Part shown: positions 1 to 8,042 of the stretch, piece after piece
How the letters are laid out: each line of letters starts with the position of its first letter
Numbering within the stretch: position 1 is the first letter of the stretch
Origin: Bacillus_BA fengqiuensis
Lineage (GTDB): Bacteria > Bacillota > Bacilli > Bacillales > Bacillaceae_H
Direction: 5' to 3' (one strand)
Assembly: GCA_030813035.1 (NCBI GenBank)
Contig: JAUSTV010000008.1
Length of the DNA: 64,000 nt
Program-made: the position numbers and the translations under genes
Notes under the pieces: generated by a model
The model's input: only the letters and a program-made list of their open reading frames with translations
What the model was told of the DNA's origin: nothing
Database searches by the model: none

Positions 1-383
1 CTTCGCTGTCGATAGTGATTTTGTTTCCCTTCTTGCACATACTCATATCGGAACGAAGGGCTCGAAGGTACACCTTCTTCGATGTTTTCCGGCCTCTCTG
101 TTCTTCTCGGGCGGCGTTCTTCCCTCAATTCCTCATCCGAAATAAGGGGAAACCGAAATTTGCCTTGGGGATACTGATAGGAAACTCGAGCTTGTACTTC
201 TCCCCTCTCCTTCGATTCATGAACAGAAGGTTGCTGCACTGAAACGCTCGGCTTTTTTGTCTTCAATTCTTTTCCTGATCTTTCAATGACTTTTTTCTTC
301 GATATCTTTTTCCCATCTTTTTCAATAATTTCTTCCACTTCATAACCAAGAACATAGTCCATTACCTTACGAAACCAACCCAA
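1..383 (-). CDS. sftA: DNA translocase SftA, N-terminal part (runs off window)
   Basis: An open frame on the minus strand runs from a likely TTG start (383; an in-frame ATG lies at 362) to the window edge without a stop. The N-terminus reads LGWFRKVMDYVLGYEVEEII and is followed by a charged, low-complexity stretch containing FRFPLISDEELREE, as expected of the soluble FtsK/SpoIIIE-type translocase SftA (YtpS/YtpT), which helps move chromosomes away from the closing septum. The motor domain lies outside the window. Identification rests mainly on position: it follows ytpP-ytpQ-ytpR as in B. subtilis. The start codon is uncertain. Confidence 0.65.
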   Translation of the reverse strand, partial: MGWFRKVMDYVLGYEVEEIIEKDGKKISKKKVIERSGKELKTKKPSVSVQQPSVHESKERGEVQARVSYQYPQGKFRFPLISDEELREERRPRRTERPENIEEGVPSSPSFRYEYVQEGKQNHYRQR

Positions 384-504
384 TCTTAATCACTCATTTC
401 TTCATTAACATATGTTATAAGTCTATCTTAAGCTTTTAACGTCAACTCGATCCTGTCTTTAGGCTTTTGGATTTTAACACCCTGAATAAAAGGAAAAAGT
501 TCAT

Positions 505-542
505 AACTGAACATGGATGGATGTTTTTATCCATGTTCAGTT
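505..542. repeat. Inverted repeat between ytpR and sftA
   Basis: A 14-bp perfect inverted repeat (AACTGAACATGGAT and its complement) with a 10-nt spacer lies in the 346-nt gap between ytpR and sftA. No T-tract follows on either strand, so it is not a clear terminator. It may be a regulatory or mRNA-end structure in front of sftA. Confidence 0.5.
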
Positions 543-598
543 GTTTATGTGAGTTCATATATGTATATTTTAGCACGATATATGGAAAGTAAAACCAT

Positions 599-630
599 AA
601 AACCACCAGCATTAGCTGGTGGTTTGTTAT
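599..630 (-). terminator. Intrinsic terminator-like hairpin after ytpR
   Basis: CCACCAGC-ATTA-GCTGGTGG forms an 8-bp GC-rich stem with a 4-nt loop. T-rich sequence follows on both strands, so it could end the ytpP-ytpQ-ytpR transcript. Confidence 0.6.
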
Positions 631-729
631 TTTATCAAAATAATAGCTATTTGTTAATGGATTTTGCCGATTTGTAAAGGTTGAAATGTCCTTGTAAAAG
701 AGTCCGCGTTGAAAATCAAATTCCTTCCT

Positions 730-1338
730 TCATTTTTGAACAAAGGGCTGGCCGACTTCGTAGTCGTCGGACAAAACTAGAATCCCCTTTTCTTGTGGAG
801 CATCCGGCAAATCAAGTTCTTTTGCCGAACAAATCATCCCAGAAGAGGCTACACCTCTAAGCTCTGCATCTTTAATGACAAGGCCGCTTGGCATAACAGC
901 TCCTACTTTTGCCACTACTACTTTTTGCCCCGCATCAACGTTAGGAGCACCACAAACGATTTGCAACACTTCGTTCCCCACATTTACCTTACAAATGCTT
1001 AGCTTATCTGCATTGGGGTGTTTTTCCTTTTCATTGACATAACCCACTACAAATTTCGGTGATAAGTCTGCCTCGAGACTTTGCTCAAAACCATTCTGAA
1101 CTAATGCCTCATTCAAGTTTTGGATTAGCTCCTCTGTCACATCCACCGGACCTTTGCTTGTTACTTGTGCATATTTCGATGCATCAAACACATTGTATCC
1201 GGCCGTTTCATTTGTATCTGCATGGAAGATACGAGCTACGTCTCCCTTTTTTTCAAATGTGCGTTTTTCCAGCTCAATATCTTTCAATGTAATAATTAAA
1301 GTATCGCCAATTCCTTCTTTGTTGTAAAAAATGTTCAT
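730..1338 (-). CDS. ytpR: tRNA-binding domain protein YtpR
   Basis: This 202-residue protein has a DUF4479-type N-terminal half and a C-terminal EMAP-like tRNA-binding OB fold (about residues 95-200), homologous to the N-terminal extension of the phenylalanyl-tRNA synthetase beta chain (HPNADKLSICKVNVG, IVCGAPNV, GMICSAKEL). The ATG at 1338 is preferred because AAGGAAGGA lies at good spacing; the upstream TTG (1344) is less likely. It closes the ytpP-ytpQ-ytpR run. Its cellular role is not established; tRNA or RNA binding is inferred from the fold. Confidence 0.9.
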   Translation of the reverse strand: MNIFYNKEGIGDTLIITLKDIELEKRTFEKKGDVARIFHADTNETAGYNVFDASKYAQVTSKGPVDVTEELIQNLNEALVQNGFEQSLEADLSPKFVVGYVNEKEKHPNADKLSICKVNVGNEVLQIVCGAPNVDAGQKVVVAKVGAVMPSGLVIKDAELRGVASSGMICSAKELDLPDAPQEKGILVLSDDYEVGQPFVQK

Positions 1339-1355
1339 ATACAAATCCTTCCTTC

Positions 1356-2159
1356 TTACATTCTGCGATTTTTTCCAAGTATAAAGATTGGCTCCAATTC
1401 CCCATCTTCATACAAAAACGAAAGAGCCGTAATTGGTATGCGGCCATTTGTAAAAAAGCTCATCGTCATTTGTGCGAGTATATCATAGCCAATCTCATTT
1501 TGAATATCCGCCAGAATGAGTACATCTTGATGAGGTACGGCTACGGCCATCGTTCCTTTTAGCTTTTCAGAAAACTGCTTTAAAAAAGCATCATTTAAAA
1601 TGCGGCTTGCGTCATATCCGTCATTTGTATTGACAAAATAAAAAATATTGCCTGCCACTGAGTCTTCCTTCACAGGAATATGTAACGAGCGTAAATTAAA
1701 GGCTGAAACCTCCCGAATTTGCGCTTTCGTCCAATTCTCTTTTTTTAACATCTCTTCATCAATTAAACGATATGTCTTACCGAGATCCAATGCATAATAA
1801 ACCCTCGTTTCAGCCGTATGTTCATCGTATACAAGTTCGATGCCCTCCTCTGTTTTCGTCGGAAAAGACGTAGAACGAATCACGGGGTAAATATGCTTTT
1901 GCTTCCCTTCTAATTCCTGCTCTTCATGCATGACCTGCAAAGCTTCCCTTATATAATAGACCATTTCATCAAGAGCCGCTTCTTTGCTTTGCTCCCACTT
2001 TGCAATGAGTCCGGGAAGAGAGACGGTCGTACCTTTTTTCGTTTCTTTATGTTCAATTCTTAAGGTGTCTTGCTTTCGGTCATATGAGAAACTCCATTGT
2101 TCATTTGCAAGGCGATCTTCCAGAAGCTTCCTCATTTTTTGGCTTGTCATCTTCAACAA
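1356..2159 (-). CDS. ytpQ: DUF1444 family protein YtpQ
   Basis: A 267-residue soluble protein of the DUF1444 family, recognised from its conserved N-terminus (MRKLLEDRLANEQWSFSYDR) and its position between ytpP and ytpR. No catalytic motif or membrane segment is obvious. A GGGGGA Shine-Dalgarno precedes a TTG at 2159, with an ATG at 2150 as the alternative start. The close spacing to ytpP (17 nt) and ytpR suggests an operon. Function unknown. Confidence 0.85.
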   Translation of the reverse strand: MLKMTSQKMRKLLEDRLANEQWSFSYDRKQDTLRIEHKETKKGTTVSLPGLIAKWEQSKEAALDEMVYYIREALQVMHEEQELEGKQKHIYPVIRSTSFPTKTEEGIELVYDEHTAETRVYYALDLGKTYRLIDEEMLKKENWTKAQIREVSAFNLRSLHIPVKEDSVAGNIFYFVNTNDGYDASRILNDAFLKQFSEKLKGTMAVAVPHQDVLILADIQNEIGYDILAQMTMSFFTNGRIPITALSFLYEDGELEPIFILGKNRRM

Positions 2160-2175
2160 TTATTCCCCCAATAGA

Positions 2176-2493
2176 TTAGACTGGAAGATTTTTAATAAAT
2201 TCTTCGATCTGCTCTTTTGTTTTACGTTCTTTATTGACATAGCGGCCCGTTTCTTCACCATTTTTATAAGCCACAAAGCTCGGAATGCCAAAAATGTTTA
2301 ATTCGACACATAAATCGATAAACTTATCTCGATCTACATAATAAAACTGGTAATCCTGATGGCTGTCTATAATCTCAGGAAGAACCGGATCAATAAAACG
2401 GCAATCCGGACACCAATCCGCCGAGAACATCATAATATGTTTGCCAGATTGAATAACCTCTTTATATTGTTCAACAGATTCAATTTTTCGCAT
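2176..2493 (-). CDS. ytpP: Thioredoxin-like protein YtpP
   Basis: A 105-residue single thioredoxin fold. The active-site motif is SADWCPDCRF (CPDC) near residue 27, and the cis-proline loop is GIPSFVAYKNG near residue 71. It is cytosolic, with no signal peptide. The CPDC site points to a thiol-disulfide oxidoreductase role, but the partner is unknown. It is the first gene of the ytpP-ytpQ-ytpR run. Confidence 0.9.
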   Translation of the reverse strand: MRKIESVEQYKEVIQSGKHIMMFSADWCPDCRFIDPVLPEIIDSHQDYQFYYVDRDKFIDLCVELNIFGIPSFVAYKNGEETGRYVNKERKTKEQIEEFIKNLPV

Positions 2494-2557
2494 GATTTTT
2501 TCTCTCCTTCAATACAGTAATGGCTAATCATATATACATCAAATGACCAGCCATTAT

Positions 2558-2608
2558 GTTTATCCCGCATTAACGGTCGGTCCCCCCGCTGATGGAAGGT
2601 TCCTTTAT
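2558..2608. repeat. Repeat family A, short copy
   Basis: The sequence carries both ends of a recurrent element fused together: a left end resembling TTTATCCCGCATTAACGG and a right end resembling GATGGAAGGTTCCTTTAT. The same ends recur at 38.6, 39.8, 45.2 and 52.0 kb and, inverted, at 13.0 kb. Confidence 0.65.
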
Positions 2609-2657
2609 CAAATCATATACTTCCTTTCAATGCAAGCATCCTACTCTACCGTATCAC

Positions 2658-2897
2658 TTACTTCTTTTCACTTGCTTGCTGCATATATTGTCCAATTAAC
2701 ATTTTAGTGATATGCGTAAACATGTCCGAACGATTGACATATCCGTTTGTAAATACTCCGATAGCGCCACCTCTTTTACGCACATCCTTTTGCTGAGTAT
2801 ATTCCTCCATAACAAGCCCAAGCTCATGCCCTTCTCTTAATGGACGAGCAATTTCTTCCGGGAGCAAGATTCTTGCTCCACCTGCTACAAGAATCAT
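2658..2897 (-). pseudogene. Truncated DUF84 (inosine/xanthosine triphosphatase-like) remnant
   Basis: The 79 codons match the C-terminal half of DUF84/YjjX-type non-canonical purine NTPases: LLPEEIARPLREGHELG, then a K-RGGAIGVFTNGYV-R segment. Family members are about 170-180 residues and carry their nucleotide-binding loop in the N-terminal half, which is absent; the upstream DNA belongs directly to the M42 peptidase gene. A weak GGGAG sequence precedes the ATG, so a short peptide could still be made. It lies 24 nt after ytoP in the same orientation. Family assignment by recall, so moderate. Confidence 0.6.
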
Positions 2898-2921
2898 CCT
2901 TCGTTCTCCCGTCTGCCTTTC

Positions 2922-3995
2922 TTATGACTGGCTTTTTATCGTTTCGACCGTTGTTTTATCCGATGCTTTAACAAGTCGGACGACCAGCTCTTTGGCTGCT
3001 GCATAATCATCTACATGAATCATGGACGCATGGGTATGAATATAACGAGAGCAAATTCCAATGACAGCCGATGGCACTCCTTTATTGGACACATGTACGC
3101 GTCCTGCATCGGTCCCGCCTTGAGACACAAAATATTGATACGGAATATTATGAGTTTCTGCCATGTCCAATACAAATTCTCGCATTCCGCGGTGCGTCAC
3201 CATTGTACGGTCGAAAATGCGCAGCAATGCTCCTTTTCCAAGTTGACCGAATGCATGCTTGTCACCCGACATATCATTAGCCGGACTTGCATCCAAAGCG
3301 TAAAAAAGGTCAGGCTGAATCATATTCGCTGCTGATTGTGCCCCTCTTAGACCCACTTCTTCCTGCACCGTTGCCCCGGAATAAAGGATATTTGGCAATG
3401 TCTCATCTTTCACTTCCTTTAACAGCTCAATTGCAAGACCGCAGCCGTAGCGGTTATCCCATGCCTTCGCCAAAATCTTCTTTTCATTGGCCATTGGAGT
3501 AAATGGACAAATCGGGACAATTTGCTGTCCCGGCTTAATTCCCATCCGTTTTACATCTTCTTTGTCATCTGCCCCTACATCGATCAGCATGTTTTTAATT
3601 TGCATCGGCTTATTGCGTTGCGCTTCTTCTAATAAATGAGGAGGGATAGATGCAATGACTCCTACAATCGGACCGTCATTCGTTATAATCTGTACTCGTT
3701 GAGCAAGCAACACTTGGCTCCACCAGCCTCCAAGCGTCTGAAAGCGAATAAATCCTTTTTCTGTCACAGATGTCACCATAAATCCCACTTCGTCCATATG
3801 CCCCGCAACCATAACGGTCGGCCCTTTTACATCGTCCTTTTTAACACCAAAAATACTTCCAAGCCCATCTTGTACAATCTCATCCGCATACTTGGATAAT
3901 TCGCTGCGCATAAACGCACGAACAGCATGTTCATTCCCCGGAGCTCCCGGAAGTTCTGTTAAGGTTTGGAACATCTTCATCGTCTCTTGATTCAT
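2922..3995 (-). CDS. ytoP: M42 family glutamyl/deblocking aminopeptidase
   Basis: The 357-residue product is an M42 metallopeptidase. Metal-site motifs are VAGHMDEVGFMV, AWDNRYGCG, ATVQEEVGLRGA and YALDASPA, with a late His in RYIHTHASM. The enzyme is cytosolic and removes N-terminal residues from peptides. The ATG at 3995 is chosen because AAGGAG lies 7 nt upstream; the frame stays open further upstream (to 4097) but that stretch lacks family similarity. It is followed by the DUF84 remnant and then the ytpPQR genes. Confidence 0.93.
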   Translation of the reverse strand: MNQETMKMFQTLTELPGAPGNEHAVRAFMRSELSKYADEIVQDGLGSIFGVKKDDVKGPTVMVAGHMDEVGFMVTSVTEKGFIRFQTLGGWWSQVLLAQRVQIITNDGPIVGVIASIPPHLLEEAQRNKPMQIKNMLIDVGADDKEDVKRMGIKPGQQIVPICPFTPMANEKKILAKAWDNRYGCGLAIELLKEVKDETLPNILYSGATVQEEVGLRGAQSAANMIQPDLFYALDASPANDMSGDKHAFGQLGKGALLRIFDRTMVTHRGMREFVLDMAETHNIPYQYFVSQGGTDAGRVHVSNKGVPSAVIGICSRYIHTHASMIHVDDYAAAKELVVRLVKASDKTTVETIKSQS

Positions 3996-4285
3996 CGTCA
4001 TTCTCCTTTGCTCATTTTTGATAAAACCTTTATAACCTGAAACCGGAACGCAACTTTTTATTTCTTTGCCATTTACCATCACTCGATTGCACGACATGCC
4101 GCTAAGCTTGATATGTACTCTTTTACATCATGACTCATGTTAATTTTACAAAAAACATGCAAGGCTTTCCACTTTCTGTCTTACTGCCTTTAACTCCCCT
4201 TAACAAAAGAACTCCAATTTTGTATACTTTTCATAGGATTTGATCGTACATTTTCAAATATGTACAGAAAGAGAGAGGTTGATTA

Positions 4286-4588
4286 ATGAAATGGATAAAT
4301 CTGTTATCCGGTTTTGCGATTGGATTTACGGCAGCATATGCAATCAAACAAAATCGATCTTCTTTGTCCTCAAACGAAGCCTTGGACATTGTGAAGCAAG
4401 CTTTTAAACAAAACGGCACGATTGACGGTTCATGGGTCCATACCACCACCAAAATCCTCCAGAAACATGGAATGGTTTTTGAAGGGTTTAATGGCGGCAT
4501 TATTCGTACTGTTAATAATGAGCAAGAACACTTTGAATTTTTCATCGATCAAAAAAGCGGAGCTATTCTGGAATTAAACAAACTATAA
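4286..4588 (+). CDS. ytzB: PepSY-domain small protein YtzB
   Basis: 100 residues: an N-terminal hydrophobic segment (about residues 4-20, WINLLSGFAIGFTAAYAI) and then a PepSY-like region with alternating charged and hydrophobic residues ending DQKSGAILELNKL. It is probably membrane-anchored or exported. A GAGAGG ribosome site precedes the ATG. It is divergent from ytoP and convergent with ytnP, as in B. subtilis. PepSY domains commonly inhibit peptidases, but no partner is shown here. Confidence 0.8.
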   Translation: MKWINLLSGFAIGFTAAYAIKQNRSSLSSNEALDIVKQAFKQNGTIDGSWVHTTTKILQKHGMVFEGFNGGIIRTVNNEQEHFEFFIDQKSGAILELNKL

Positions 4589-4599
4589 TATATCCACCT

Positions 4600-4642
4600 A
4601 AATCATTCGACATCGGAGAAAAGCACCGATGTCGAATGATTT
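4600..4642. terminator. Long hairpin after ytzB
   Basis: A 17-bp perfect inverted repeat (AAATCATTCGACATCGG) with a 9-nt loop. No strong T-tract follows; it lies just after the ytzB stop and probably ends or stabilises that transcript. Confidence 0.55.
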
Positions 4643-4646
4643 ACGC

Positions 4647-4692
4647 ATAAGCGGTTGGCAAGCTCCCTTTTGGATTCTTGCCAACCGCTTAT
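4647..4692. repeat. Repeat family D hairpin, copy 1
   Basis: ATAAGCGGTTGGCAAG pairs with CTTGCCAACCGCTTAT around a short loop. A second copy at 12685-12730 has different but still complementary stem bases and a similar loop. Confidence 0.65.
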
Positions 4693-4751
4693 ACGAGAAC
4701 CTTTATGAGCTTAGTCGAGATGAAGGAACGGAAAAGCATGAATGAAACATC

Positions 4752-5594
4752 TTAACGTTTTCGTTCAATTTTCTCCATAATCTCGCCTTTTACATCCCAC
4801 TTTACCGCCCGGTAATAGGCGTCATGATAAAAGCTGAACCATGCATTGCGGCCAACACCGTATTGAATCCATTTTTGCTTCTGTTCGATAGATGTCATGG
4901 GATAATCATCGTATGCCATGACCCAAAGCGGGTTTTGGTGGGCATGTGTCGGTAAAATATCAGCAAGATGCAGCAAAACTTCTTCTCCACTTTCAATGAA
5001 AACGATAGAATGCCCATCACTGTGCCCGCCAGTATGAACCATTTTAATTTCTTCCGTTACATCATATCGGGAAGTAAATGAAACGACTTGGTGTTCAATG
5101 GCTTGCCAATTTTCTTTCCAATATGTATTTCTTGAACGGATATTGGGCTCTCTCATTTCATCCCATTCGATTTGCGATACAATGATTTGAGCATTCGGGA
5201 ATGTCGGGAATAATTCTTCTCCTTTTGAACCGGTCAATCCCAGCACATGATCAAAATGTAAATGCGTCATCAAGATTATATCAATGTCTTCTACAGATAT
5301 TCCTAACCGATTCAGACATGTTTCTACGGATGATTCCTCTGTCACTCCGAAATTTCTCAGCTGTTTCTCGGATAAGCGCCCCTTCCCCATTCCGGCTTCT
5401 ACTAAAATATTCCTTCCCTCCGCTTGAATTAAAAGAGGATCTGCCCTTAATTCGATTCGATTATCCTCATTTGCCGGGTATTTCTTAGACCAAAGCGTTT
5501 TGGGCACCACTCCAAACATTGCTCCTCCGTCCAGATGGTTGTTCCCTCCGTTTAACCACGTCAGCTTCAACTGACCAACCGTTAATGTTTCCAT
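4752..5594 (-). CDS. ytnP: Metallo-beta-lactamase fold lactonase YtnP
   Basis: The 280-residue protein has the metal-binding signature THLHFDHVLG (about residue 110), a second histidine in HTGGHSDGHS and an aspartate in HLADILPTHAH, typical of AHL-lactonase-like metallo-hydrolases. B. subtilis YtnP degrades quorum-sensing lactones. The substrate here is inferred from orthology. It has no signal peptide. A GGGGGTGG ribosome site lies just before the ATG. It is convergent with ytzB and in line with trmB. Confidence 0.88.
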   Translation of the reverse strand: METLTVGQLKLTWLNGGNNHLDGGAMFGVVPKTLWSKKYPANEDNRIELRADPLLIQAEGRNILVEAGMGKGRLSEKQLRNFGVTEESSVETCLNRLGISVEDIDIILMTHLHFDHVLGLTGSKGEELFPTFPNAQIIVSQIEWDEMREPNIRSRNTYWKENWQAIEHQVVSFTSRYDVTEEIKMVHTGGHSDGHSIVFIESGEEVLLHLADILPTHAHQNPLWVMAYDDYPMTSIEQKQKWIQYGVGRNAWFSFYHDAYYRAVKWDVKGEIMEKIERKR

Positions 5595-5715
5595 CCATCC
5601 ACCCCCAACTTCATTTCCCTTTCATTGTATCACTCACCGATTAGAATATTCAAAATTTTCAAATCGCTTTTTTCTTGCTCAAGCTCTATAAAAAAGTTCA
5701 CAAAGGTTCTCGCAT

Positions 5716-5758
5716 AAATAATGAAACCGGGGCAAAAAAAGCCCCGGTTTCATTATTT
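5716..5758 (-). terminator. Intrinsic terminator of trmB
   Basis: AAATAATGAAACCGGGGC, a seven-base loop, and its complement form an 18-bp stem. The stem overlaps the trmB stop codon, so trmB ends inside its own terminator. Confidence 0.8.
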
Positions 5759-6397
5759 ACGTGGATACTTTACTTCGCAGCGGTAAATACGCTGACCTTT
5801 TTGAGAGAACTTCTCTTCATACTCCGTCATAATATTCCCTTCAAAATCACTCTTGTGCAAATCCAAACTTAAAAATTTCAACAATAAACCATACTCTGAA
5901 AAACTCATTAGTGAAAACTCAAATAACCCTTGGTTATCTGTTTTAAAATGAATTTCTCCTTCATCTACAAGAATATTTTCATACGACTGCAAAAAGCTTT
6001 TATACGTTAAACGGCGCTTCGCGTGGCGTTTTTTAGGCCATGGATCGGAAAAATTCAAATAAACACGCTCTACGTCATCTTTAGTGAAATACTTTTCCAA
6101 TTCCTCCGCGTTTACATTCAACAGCTTAAAATTGGGCAGTTCCGCTTCGATTAACCGGTCTAAAGCACTCACAATTACACTTTCATACACTTCGATTCCG
6201 ATATAATTAATATGCGGATTTTGTTTGGCCATCCCTAATAAAAATTGGCCTTTTCCTGTTCCAACTTCAATATGCAAAGGATTTTCATTCTTGAACGCTT
6301 CATTCCATTTCCCCTTATACTCTTCAGGGTTAGAAACGACATATTGAGGGTATTGTCCGATCTTCTCGCTTGCCCATGGTTTATTTCTTAATCTCAT
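5753..6397 (-). CDS. trmB: tRNA (guanine-N7-)-methyltransferase
   Basis: 214 residues, class I SAM methyltransferase. The SAM-binding motif is IEVGTGKGQFLLGMA (near residue 41), then YIGIEVYESV and the family motif YLNFSDPWPKKRHAKRRL. It forms m7G46 in the variable loop of tRNAs. GAGGTGTCATC precedes the ATG. It follows ytmP/ytzH and precedes ytnP as in B. subtilis. Confidence 0.95.
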   Translation of the reverse strand: MRLRNKPWASEKIGQYPQYVVSNPEEYKGKWNEAFKNENPLHIEVGTGKGQFLLGMAKQNPHINYIGIEVYESVIVSALDRLIEAELPNFKLLNVNAEELEKYFTKDDVERVYLNFSDPWPKKRHAKRRLTYKSFLQSYENILVDEGEIHFKTDNQGLFEFSLMSFSEYGLLLKFLSLDLHKSDFEGNIMTEYEEKFSQKGQRIYRCEVKYPRK

Positions 6398-6428
6398 GAT
6401 GACACCTCATTTTATATTATTACAAAAA

Positions 6429-6515
6429 AAGCTGTGTTAAAGTCTAGTGTTTATTTTTGACTCATCTGGATGAAACAAAAATCTTCAAAATCAACCCCGT
6501 TGTTTAACAAAGCCT
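6429..6515. repeat. Repeat family C (MITE-like), copy 1
   Basis: An ~87-bp element with imperfect terminal inverted repeats (GCTGTGTTAAAG at the left, TTTAACAAAGCC at the right) and an internal TTTTTGACTCATCTGGATGA motif. A similar full copy lies at 34541-34629. Confidence 0.65.
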
Positions 6516-6527
6516 GAAAAAAGATAT

Positions 6528-6571
6528 CGTGAAGGTGAACCCTAAAGCACCTTGAGGATTCACCTTCACGA
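6528..6571. repeat. Hairpin between trmB and ytzH
   Basis: A 13-bp perfect inverted repeat (TCGTGAAGGTGAA) with an 18-nt spacer. There is no clean T-tract. It could be a leader structure of ytzH or a transcript end. Confidence 0.5.
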
Positions 6572-6633
6572 ATGAATAATTGTATCGTTCGTGATAAAAC
6601 TAATAGCATCTATTTGCAAAGGATGTGACGTGA

Positions 6634-6912
6634 ATGCCTTTAGGTTATAATGATCAAATGTCTATTTTAAAAGATATTTTATCAAACCATCAAAGTGATT
6701 GTTGTGGAACTGTATCGGAATGCGAACAAATTGAAAGACTAATTAAATCAATGCTTGGGAACGAAACAACAAACGAACAAGTAAAAAATACACTCTACAA
6801 TATTTATGATTACAGCCAGAGCGCTAAAAATACACAGCACTTAGATCAACATATCCAAACTAACCAACAAAACTTATCCCACTGGGTAAGCGAACTGGAC
6901 AGCCTTTCATAA
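6634..6912 (+). CDS. ytzH: YtzH-like small protein
   Basis: 92 residues, acidic, without a signal peptide or membrane span. It is recognised from the conserved stretch SDCCGTVSECEQIERLIKS (two adjacent Cys plus one) and its location between trmB and ytmP. AAAGGATG lies upstream of the ATG. It is convergent with ytmP. Function unknown. Confidence 0.8.
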   Translation: MPLGYNDQMSILKDILSNHQSDCCGTVSECEQIERLIKSMLGNETTNEQVKNTLYNIYDYSQSAKNTQHLDQHIQTNQQNLSHWVSELDSLS

Positions 6913-6940
6913 AGCGGGAAAAGAAGTATGGGCTCTTTAT

Positions 6941-7747
6941 TTAAAGCAAGTCCTTTAAATAATTTTGCCAATACTTCATCTCCGCTTGTTCTTTTTTGCT
7001 TGTATGCCATTGGAGAGATAAAATCGTTTGCGCGATGACATACCATTTCATCCGCTTCTCCAAGTCCTCTGACAAGTTCTCTCCGTATATCTCAAGCCAA
7101 TTGCTCCAATGCTCCGGAGATATATACGAATATAACAATAATCCTAAATCAATGGCAGGATCAGCAATCATAGCCCCATCCCAATCGATCAAATAAAGCT
7201 GATCATCATCACTCAACAACCAATTATTATGATTGACGTCACAATGACAAACGACATATCGTTCTGTTTGAATGTTCGAAAGCTCGCTCTCCAAATAAGC
7301 AAGTCCTCTCTGTACAATCGGATTTTCTTTTAGGACCGGTGCAGTATTCGTTTGTATTTGCTGCAGCAAATCCTCGGGAAGCAATGGCACTTTTCCAAGG
7401 CGTTTGAGCATATCCAACAATTCTTTTGAATGATGGATTTTGCTTAATAGAGAAGCCACCTTTGTCGATGCCATATCACCCGATTTCAGTTCTCGCCCCA
7501 TCAGCCAATGTTGAGCGGTGATTACATCTCCATTTTCCATTCTTTTTGTCCAAACAAGTTTGGGCACAATTCCCTCAGCTGATAAAACGGCTAAAAAAGG
7601 AGACGAGTTTCGTTTTAAAAACAGCCTTCGATCCTCAAATTTGGCAAAATAGGCCTCTCCTGTTGCGCCGCCAGCAGGAGTAATTTCCCACTCGCTTCCT
7701 AATATATGTTCCAACCAATTCACCTTCAATTTCAACACACATTTCAT
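6941..7747 (-). CDS. ytmP: Phosphotransferase (APH/choline kinase fold) YtmP
   Basis: Up to 268 residues. A Gly-rich loop (TPAGGATGEAYFAKF), the Brenner motif VVCHCDVNHNNWLL (catalytic Asp) and LYLIDWDGAM (metal-binding Asp) identify an aminoglycoside phosphotransferase/choline kinase-type enzyme. The substrate is unknown. The start is ambiguous: the ATG at 7747 lacks a good ribosome site, while GAAGGTG lies near in-frame GTG (7723) and TTG (7714) codons. It lies between ytzH and amyX. Confidence 0.85.
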   Translation of the reverse strand: MKCVLKLKVNWLEHILGSEWEITPAGGATGEAYFAKFEDRRLFLKRNSSPFLAVLSAEGIVPKLVWTKRMENGDVITAQHWLMGRELKSGDMASTKVASLLSKIHHSKELLDMLKRLGKVPLLPEDLLQQIQTNTAPVLKENPIVQRGLAYLESELSNIQTERYVVCHCDVNHNNWLLSDDDQLYLIDWDGAMIADPAIDLGLLLYSYISPEHWSNWLEIYGENLSEDLEKRMKWYVIAQTILSLQWHTSKKEQAEMKYWQNYLKDLL

Positions 7748-8042
7748 CTAAAAGTTTATTCCGCTCTGGCGGACTTTGAAAATCCATATTATTCCATCAT
7801 GAATCAACTGCTCAAGAACAAAGCCGGTTAATCATTCACAATTTCACACGATTCATTTGCTATTGATTTTCAACCAATTTATGCTTTTTTATGCTCCACC
7901 TTGAATAGACTCACAATATTTTTCTATGTGGATTTATTATAGAAACAAAAAAGACAGCTATTGAACCTTTTTATCAACAGCTATCCTTTAATAAATTTTA
8001 GCTCTAAGTCCGTTTTCTAGTCAAGTACAAGCGTTAATATTC

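Noticed and set aside
15..242. A 75-codon plus-strand frame at the left edge
   Set aside because: It is antisense to the SftA N-terminal frame, which fits the conserved gene order; no ribosome site supports the plus frame.
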